From a bacterium (GTDB lineage Bacteria; Bacillota; Bacilli; Lactobacillales; Streptococcaceae), in NCBI GenBank assembly GCA_905221195.1, contig CAJNCF010000004.1:62001-126000 (forward strand): a stretch of 64,000 nt of DNA. The letters are read 5' to 3'. Positions 59,398 to 64,000 of this stretch are shown piece after piece. How positions within the stretch are numbered: the first letter of the stretch is position 1; each line of letters begins with the position of its first letter. A program made the position numbers and the translations under genes. Below the pieces are notes generated by a model. The model did no database searches, was not told where the DNA came from, and saw only the letters and a program-made list of their open reading frames with translations.

Positions 59398-60276
59398 ATG
59401 AACGGTATTATCAACTTAAAAAAAGAAGCGGGGATGACCTCGCATGATGCGGTTTTTAAACTGCGTAAGATTTTGGGAACCAAGAAAATTGGTCATGGTG
59501 GAACCCTTGATCCTGCGGTTGTTGGAGTTTTGCCGATTGCGGTTGGAAAGGCGACACGCATGGTCGAGTTCATGCAGGATGAGGGCAAGGTCTATGAAGG
59601 GGAAATCACTCTTGGCTATTCAACGACGACTGAGGATGCCAGTGGGGAAGTGGTCGCAGAGACACCTGTTCTATCGCCCTTGGATGAAAAACTTGTCGAT
59701 GGAGCGATTGCTAGCTTGACGGGGCCTATTAGTCAGATTCCGCCTATGTATTCGGCAGTCAAGGTCAATGGTCGTAAGCTCTATGAGTATGCGCGTGCTG
59801 GTCAGGAAGTGGAGCGTCCAGAACGTCAGGTAACCATTTATCAATTTGAACGGACAAGTCCGATTTCTTATGATGGTCATCTTGCACGCTTTACTTTTCG
59901 TGTAAAATGTAGTAAAGGGACTTACATCCGTACCTTATCAGTTGACTTGGGAGAGAAACTTGGATATGCTGCTCATATGTCACAGCTGACACGGACCAGT
60001 GCGGCTGGTTTGCAGCTAGAAGATGCCCTGACCTTGGAAGAAATTGCTGCAAAAGTGGAGGCTGGGCAATTAGACTTTCTCCATCCTCTAGAGATTGGGA
60101 CAGGTGACCTTGTCAAAGTTTTCCTAAGTCCAGAAGAGGCTACAGAAGTACGCTTTGGTCGCTTTATCGAGCTAGACCAAACAGACAAAGAACTGGCTGC
60201 TTTTGAAGGCGATACATTGCTAGCCATTCTAGAAAAACGGGACAATCTCTATAAGCCAAGGAAGGTTTTTAGCTAG
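59398..60276 (+). CDS. truB: tRNA pseudouridine-55 synthase TruB
   Basis: The 292-residue enzyme converts U55 of the T-loop to pseudouridine in nearly all tRNAs. It shows [17 protein letters not shown], the catalytic loop [15 protein letters not shown] with the active Asp, [15 protein letters not shown] and the [13 protein letters not shown] motif. A short C-terminal domain follows. GGGGGAG lies upstream of the ATG. In many streptococci truB is followed by ribF; here udk follows instead. Confidence 0.95.
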   Translation: MNGIINLKKEAGMTSHDAVFKLRKILGTKKIGHGGTLDPAVVGVLPIAVGKATRMVEFMQDEGKVYEGEITLGYSTTTEDASGEVVAETPVLSPLDEKLVDGAIASLTGPISQIPPMYSAVKVNGRKLYEYARAGQEVERPERQVTIYQFERTSPISYDGHLARFTFRVKCSKGTYIRTLSVDLGEKLGYAAHMSQLTRTSAAGLQLEDALTLEEIAAKVEAGQLDFLHPLEIGTGDLVKVFLSPEEATEVRFGRFIELDQTDKELAAFEGDTLLAILEKRDNLYKPRKVFS

Positions 60277-60347
60277 TCTAACTGAGGTGTAGGGAGTGTT
60301 GTTTCCCCTAGACTATCCAAATCAGACTATAAATTTTGCTAAAAATA

Positions 60348-60356
60348 TGATAGAAT
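60348..60356 (+). promoter_or_regulatory. extended -10 promoter of udk
   Basis: TGATAGAAT lies 30 bases before the udk ATG, with AACGGAGG between. No clear -35 is seen. Confidence 0.5.
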
Positions 60357-60385
60357 AGACGACGGATAAAAAAACGGAGGATAGC

Positions 60386-61024
60386 ATGCAAAATAGACCA
60401 ATCATTATCGGAGTGACAGGTGGTTCTGGTGGTGGTAAGACCAGTGTTTCAAGAGCCATTTTATCGCATTTCCCTGATGAAAAGATTTCCATGATTGAGC
60501 ATGATTCATACTACAAGGATCAGTCTCACTTGACCTTTGAAGAGCGTGTCAAAACCAATTACGACCATCCTTTTGCCTTTGATACAGACTTGATGATCGA
60601 GCAGATTAAGGAATTGTTGGCGGGTCGCCCGGTGGACATCCCGACTTATGACTATACAGAGCATACACGAAGCAACAAGACCTATCGTCAAGATCCTCAA
60701 GATGTCTTTATCGTTGAGGGGATTTTGGTCTTGGAGGACAAGCGTCTGCGTGATTTGATGGATATCAAGATTTTTGTGGATACGGATGATGATGTGCGCA
60801 TTATTCGTCGTATCAAGCGTGATATGGAGGAGCGAGGTCGTAGCCTTGATAGCGTTATTGACCAGTACTTAGGTGTGGTTAAACCTATGTATCATCAGTT
60901 TATCGAGCCGACTAAGCGTTATGCGGATATCGTCATTCCTGAGGGAGTCAGCAATACAGTGGCTATTGACCTGTTGACGACCAAGATTGCTAAGATTTTG
61001 GAAGAAGCTCGAAATAGTAAATAA
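60386..61024 (+). CDS. udk: uridine kinase
   Basis: The 212-residue enzyme phosphorylates uridine and cytidine in pyrimidine salvage. It shows the P-loop [17 protein letters not shown] at residues 9-25, [10 protein letters not shown], the pattern [19 protein letters not shown] and [13 protein letters not shown]. Length is normal. GGAGG precedes the ATG. A strong hairpin terminator separates it from xseA. Confidence 0.96.
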   Translation: MQNRPIIIGVTGGSGGGKTSVSRAILSHFPDEKISMIEHDSYYKDQSHLTFEERVKTNYDHPFAFDTDLMIEQIKELLAGRPVDIPTYDYTEHTRSNKTYRQDPQDVFIVEGILVLEDKRLRDLMDIKIFVDTDDDVRIIRRIKRDMEERGRSLDSVIDQYLGVVKPMYHQFIEPTKRYADIVIPEGVSNTVAIDLLTTKIAKILEEARNSK

Positions 61025-61032
61025 ACAGATGT

Positions 61033-61052
61033 GGAGGCCTTGCCTCCTTTTT
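61033..61052 (+). terminator. terminator after udk
   Basis: GGAGGC and GCCTCC form a 6-bp stem with loop CTT, followed by TTTTTCT. Confidence 0.88.
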
Positions 61053-61151
61053 CTATTTTTCCCTCATAATGGTACATAAATGAAGATTTTTAGGCATATT
61101 TTTGGTATAATAATACCCATGAAAGAGCAAGAAAATGAATAGTAGGTGGAG

Positions 61152-62492
61152 ATGGAAAAGTATTTATCGGTAACAACTTTGACCAAGTATCTGAAAATGA
61201 AATTCGATAAAGACCCTTACTTGGAACGGGTCTATTTAACTGGTCAAGTTTCCAACTTTCGTAAACGACCTACTCACCAATATTTCTCCCTAAAAGATGA
61301 CCACGCAGTCATTCAAGCGACCATCTGGTCTGGGATTTATCAGAAATTAGGCTTCGACCTGGAAGAAGGGATGAAAATCAATGTAATTGGGCGTGTACAG
61401 GTCTATGAACCGAGTGGCAGCTACTCCATCATCATTGAAAAGGCTGAGCCTGATGGGGTTGGGGCGCTTGCGATTCAGTTTGAACAACTCAAGAAAAAAT
61501 TGACAGAAGAAGGTCTGTTTCAAGAACGCTTCAAGCAACCTCTTCCTCAGTTTGCTAGGCGAATTGGTGTAGTGACAAGTCGTAGTGGAGCCGTTATTCA
61601 AGATATTATCACGACCGTCAGCAGGCGTTTTCCAGGTGTTGATATCCTTCTCTATCCGACTAAGGTTCAAGGTGAGGGTTCTGCGGAGGAAATTGCTCGA
61701 AATATTGCGCGTGCTAATCAACGTGACGATTTGGATTTGCTCATTATTGGTCGTGGTGGTGGTTCCATCGAGGATCTCTGGGCCTTTAACGAAAAAATTG
61801 TGGTACGGGCTATTTTTGAATCTCGTTTACCAGTTATCTCTAGTGTGGGGCATGAGACGGATGTGACCTTAGCGGATTTTGTGGCAGATAGACGGGCTGC
61901 GACGCCGACTGCTGCTGCTGAACTGGCAACACCTGTGACCAAGTTGGATCTATTAACTCATTTGCAAAATCAGGAAAAACGGATGGCAACAGCAGTCCGA
62001 AATGTCCTATCGAAGAAACAAGAAGCTTTGAAAAAATGCAGTCAGTCTGTTATCTTTAGACAACCAGAGCGCTTGTATGATGGCTATTTGCAACGTTTGG
62101 ACCAACTGCAACTGCGATTAAAACAAAGTTTGCGTACACAGATTTCCGATAACAAACAGCTAGCCCAAGCAAGGACACATCAACTGGTCCAATTATCACC
62201 TGTTACCAAAATCCAGCGTTATCAAGACCGCCTAGGTCAGTTGGACAAGCTTCTCCGTAGCCAAATGGCGCTGGTTTATGATGCCAAGGTTGCTGAGGTC
62301 AAGAGATTATCAGAAGCCTTACTGATGTTGGATACCAGTCGTATCGTGGCGCGTGGCTATGCTATTGTCAAAAAAGAAGAGTCAGTTATCGATTCGGTTG
62401 AGAGTTTGAAGAAAAAAGACCAAGTGACGCTTTTGATGCGAGATGGTCAAGTAGAATTAGAGGTTAAAGATGTCAAAACAAAAGAAATTTGA
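61152..62492 (+). CDS. xseA: exodeoxyribonuclease VII large subunit
   Basis: The 446-residue subunit forms, with XseB, an enzyme that degrades single-stranded DNA from both ends. The N-terminal OB fold (about 1-100, [15 protein letters not shown]) binds DNA. The catalytic core has [31 protein letters not shown] and [26 protein letters not shown] long coiled coil follows (about 270-400). ATG 61152 is chosen over GTG 61146 on the basis of relatives and the AGGTGG site. The 3' end overlaps xseB by 23 bases. Confidence 0.96.
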   Translation: MEKYLSVTTLTKYLKMKFDKDPYLERVYLTGQVSNFRKRPTHQYFSLKDDHAVIQATIWSGIYQKLGFDLEEGMKINVIGRVQVYEPSGSYSIIIEKAEPDGVGALAIQFEQLKKKLTEEGLFQERFKQPLPQFARRIGVVTSRSGAVIQDIITTVSRRFPGVDILLYPTKVQGEGSAEEIARNIARANQRDDLDLLIIGRGGGSIEDLWAFNEKIVVRAIFESRLPVISSVGHETDVTLADFVADRRAATPTAAAELATPVTKLDLLTHLQNQEKRMATAVRNVLSKKQEALKKCSQSVIFRQPERLYDGYLQRLDQLQLRLKQSLRTQISDNKQLAQARTHQLVQLSPVTKIQRYQDRLGQLDKLLRSQMALVYDAKVAEVKRLSEALLMLDTSRIVARGYAIVKKEESVIDSVESLKKKDQVTLLMRDGQVELEVKDVKTKEI

Positions 62493-62682
62493 GGAAAATC
62501 TAGCAGAACTGGAGACTATTGTCCAAAGTTTGGAAAATGGTGAAATTGCTTTGGAAGATGCGATTGCGGCCTTTCAAAAGGGCATGGTCTTGTCAAAAGA
62601 ACTCCAAGCTACGCTGGACAAGGCTGAAAAGACTTTGGTCAAGGTCATGCAAGAAGATGGAACGGAAAGTGATTTTGAATGA
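62470..62682 (+). CDS. xseB: exodeoxyribonuclease VII small subunit
   Basis: The 70-residue helical protein has the XseB pattern [33 protein letters not shown]. Several copies wrap around the XseA coiled coil. It overlaps xseA by 23 bases and ispA by 4 bases (ATGA), so all three are translationally coupled. This xseA-xseB-ispA order is common in Firmicutes. Confidence 0.96.
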   Translation: MSKQKKFEENLAELETIVQSLENGEIALEDAIAAFQKGMVLSKELQATLDKAEKTLVKVMQEDGTESDFE

Positions 62683-63554
62683 AGAAGCAAGAAAAATTAG
62701 CTCTTGTCGAGTCGGCTTTGGAAGACTTTTATGGAGACCAGCAGTTTGCTTCTAGTTTGCGAGAGTCTGTTCTCTATTCTATTCATGCTGGTGGCAAGCG
62801 TATTCGGCCTTTTCTTTTGTTAGAAGTTCTGCAAGCCTTGCAGGTTGCTATCAAACCTGCTCATGCCCAAGTGGCCGCGGCCTTGGAAATGATTCATACA
62901 GGGAGCTTGATTCACGATGATCTACCTGCTATGGATGATGATGATTACCGTCGGGGACGATTGACAAATCATAAGAAATTTGGCGAAGCAATGGCCATTT
63001 TGGCAGGAGATGCCTTGTTCCTAGATCCCTATGCCTTGATAGCGCAGGCAGATTTGCCAAGTCAGATCAAGGTGGACTTGATTGCCAACTTATCTCTTGC
63101 TTCAGGTAGTCTAGGCATGGTAGCAGGGCAGGTTTTGGACATGGAGGGCGAACACCAGCATTTGTCTTTGGAAGAACTCCAGACCATTCATGCCAATAAG
63201 ACTGGGAAACTACTAGCCTATCCCTTCCAAGCTGCTGCTATCATTGCGGAATTGGCACCTGAAATGCAGGCAAAGATGAAAACTGTTGGTGAATTGATTG
63301 GGCTTGCTTTTCAGGTCAGAGACGATGTACTGGATGTGACAGCTAGTTTTGAGGAAATCGGCAAGACACCACAAAAGGACTTGCAGGCAGAAAAATCAAC
63401 CTATCCAGCCTTGTTGGGCTTGGAAGCGGCTGTTGCCTTTTGCAATCAAACCTTGGATCAAGCTAATGCCAAGTTAGAAGAAATTGCCCAGCAGATTCCC
63501 TTTGATACAGAATCGATTGTAAATGTAGTAGAAAGTTTGAGAATCAATGGCTAA
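62679..63554 (+). CDS. ispA: polyprenyl (farnesyl) diphosphate synthase
   Basis: The 291-residue trans-prenyltransferase makes farnesyl or geranylgeranyl diphosphate, the primer for undecaprenyl phosphate used in wall synthesis. The first Asp-rich motif is [14 protein letters not shown] and the second is [18 protein letters not shown] and the KTGKLL motif are present. ATGA overlaps xseB. The last eight bases overlap the start of tlyA. Confidence 0.95.
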   Translation: MKKQEKLALVESALEDFYGDQQFASSLRESVLYSIHAGGKRIRPFLLLEVLQALQVAIKPAHAQVAAALEMIHTGSLIHDDLPAMDDDDYRRGRLTNHKKFGEAMAILAGDALFLDPYALIAQADLPSQIKVDLIANLSLASGSLGMVAGQVLDMEGEHQHLSLEELQTIHANKTGKLLAYPFQAAAIIAELAPEMQAKMKTVGELIGLAFQVRDDVLDVTASFEEIGKTPQKDLQAEKSTYPALLGLEAAVAFCNQTLDQANAKLEEIAQQIPFDTESIVNVVESLRING

Positions 63555-64000
63555 GGAAAGAGTGGATGTACTAGCTTATAAACAGGGCTTGTTTGAAACG
63601 AGAGAGCAGGCCAAGCGCGGTGTCATGGCTGGTCTAGTGGTAGCAGTCCTGAATGGAGAACGGTTTGATAAGCCAGGAGAGAAAATCCCAGACGACACCG
63701 AGCTAAAACTCAAGGGTGAAAAACTCAAGTATGTCAGCCGTGGTGGCCTGAAATTAGAAAAGGCCTTGCAGGTCTTTGATTTGTCAGTAGAAGGGGCAAC
63801 AACGATTGATATCGGGGCCTCTACCGGGGGCTTTACCGACGTCATGTTGCAGAATGGTGCTGAGTTAGTCTTTGCAGTCGATGTCGGCACCAATCAGTTG
63901 GCTTGGAAACTACGCCAGGACCCGCGAGTTGTCAGCATGGAGCAGTTCAATTTCCGCTATGCAGAGAAGACTGATTTCGAAAAGGAACCAAGCTTTGCCA
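63547..64000 (+). CDS. tlyA: TlyA-family rRNA 2'-O-methyltransferase / hemolysin A-like, 3' end beyond window
   Basis: The visible 151 residues start [19 protein letters not shown], an S4 RNA-binding domain (about 1-65), followed by YVSRGGLKLEKAL and the FtsJ-like SAM motif IDIGASTGGFTDVMLQNGA. TlyA homologues methylate 16S and 23S rRNA in mycobacteria; hemolysin activity is historical labelling. It overlaps ispA by 8 bases. The frame is open to the window end. In streptococci argR and recN genes usually follow. Confidence 0.93.
   Translation, partial: MAKERVDVLAYKQGLFETREQAKRGVMAGLVVAVLNGERFDKPGEKIPDDTELKLKGEKLKYVSRGGLKLEKALQVFDLSVEGATTIDIGASTGGFTDVMLQNGAELVFAVDVGTNQLAWKLRQDPRVVSMEQFNFRYAEKTDFEKEPSFA

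Noticed and set aside
63547..64000. Hemolysin toxin
   Set aside because: The S4 plus FtsJ-like domain plan is that of an rRNA methyltransferase; the hemolysin label is historical.

Overview
The window is a stretch of chromosome from a low-GC, mitis-group Streptococcus (S. mitis / S. oralis / S. pneumoniae relatives). Supporting this are four BOX elements, a ComX-type com-box in front of coiA, a CiaR-type direct repeat in front of the foldase lipoprotein gene, streptococcal forms of SrtA, Ldh, Pyk and GyrA, and a YSIRK/LPXTG surface protein. From memory of pneumococcal gene order, the window joins blocks that lie apart in the TIGR4 reference: rpmG-to-prsA, ftsW-to-obg, argR/pepX/dnaE/pfkA/pyk, and ldh/gyrA/srtA-to-tlyA. 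The species is therefore probably not S. pneumoniae itself, but this was not tested.

Layout. 1-8.9 kb: rpmG (cut by the window edge), secG, rnr overlapping smpB, a TehB-like methyltransferase, competence gene coiA, pepF, an O-methyltransferase and prsA. 9.0-13.0 kb: ftsW and ppc. 13.0-16.1 kb: a T-box leader, an 11-residue Trp-containing micro-ORF and a three-gene ABC importer (probably tryptophan). 16.2-23.9 kb: dnaG, rpoD, an Fe-S assembly protein, two glycolipid glycosyltransferases, two very small membrane proteins, obg and a 52-residue protein. 23.9-27.4 kb, minus strand: argR, a decayed second copy of the pepX 3' end interrupted by a BOX element, then intact pepX. 27.5-43.8 kb: one 16-kb gene for a 5361-residue wall-anchored fibrillar adhesin. 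43.8-49.6 kb: dnaE, pfkA, pyk. 50.0-54.4 kb: ldh (minus), gyrA, srtA. 54.7-56.6 kb: two tandem formate/nitrite-type channels. 56.7-64 kb: an O-acetylhomoserine sulfhydrylase, a DUF2130 protein, truB, udk, xseA, xseB, ispA and the start of tlyA.

How parts connect. SecG serves general secretion. PrsA folds exported proteins. SrtA in the same window could anchor the giant adhesin, which has a variant YSIRK signal and an LPNTG sorting motif. pfkA, pyk, ldh and the two FNT channels belong to homolactic and mixed-acid fermentation, and CcpA-type cre candidates sit near ldh and the second FNT gene.

The most striking signal is the promoter of the giant adhesin. A run of ten G lies between a good -35 (TTGACT) and an extended -10 (TGGTATAAT), giving an 18-bp spacer. 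This is the architecture of a slipped-strand, phase-variable promoter, so this surface protein is probably switched or tuned at random. Other notable points are the layered control of the T-box transporter operon, the CiaR and ComX sites, the pepX tail duplication and the duplicated FNT channel genes.
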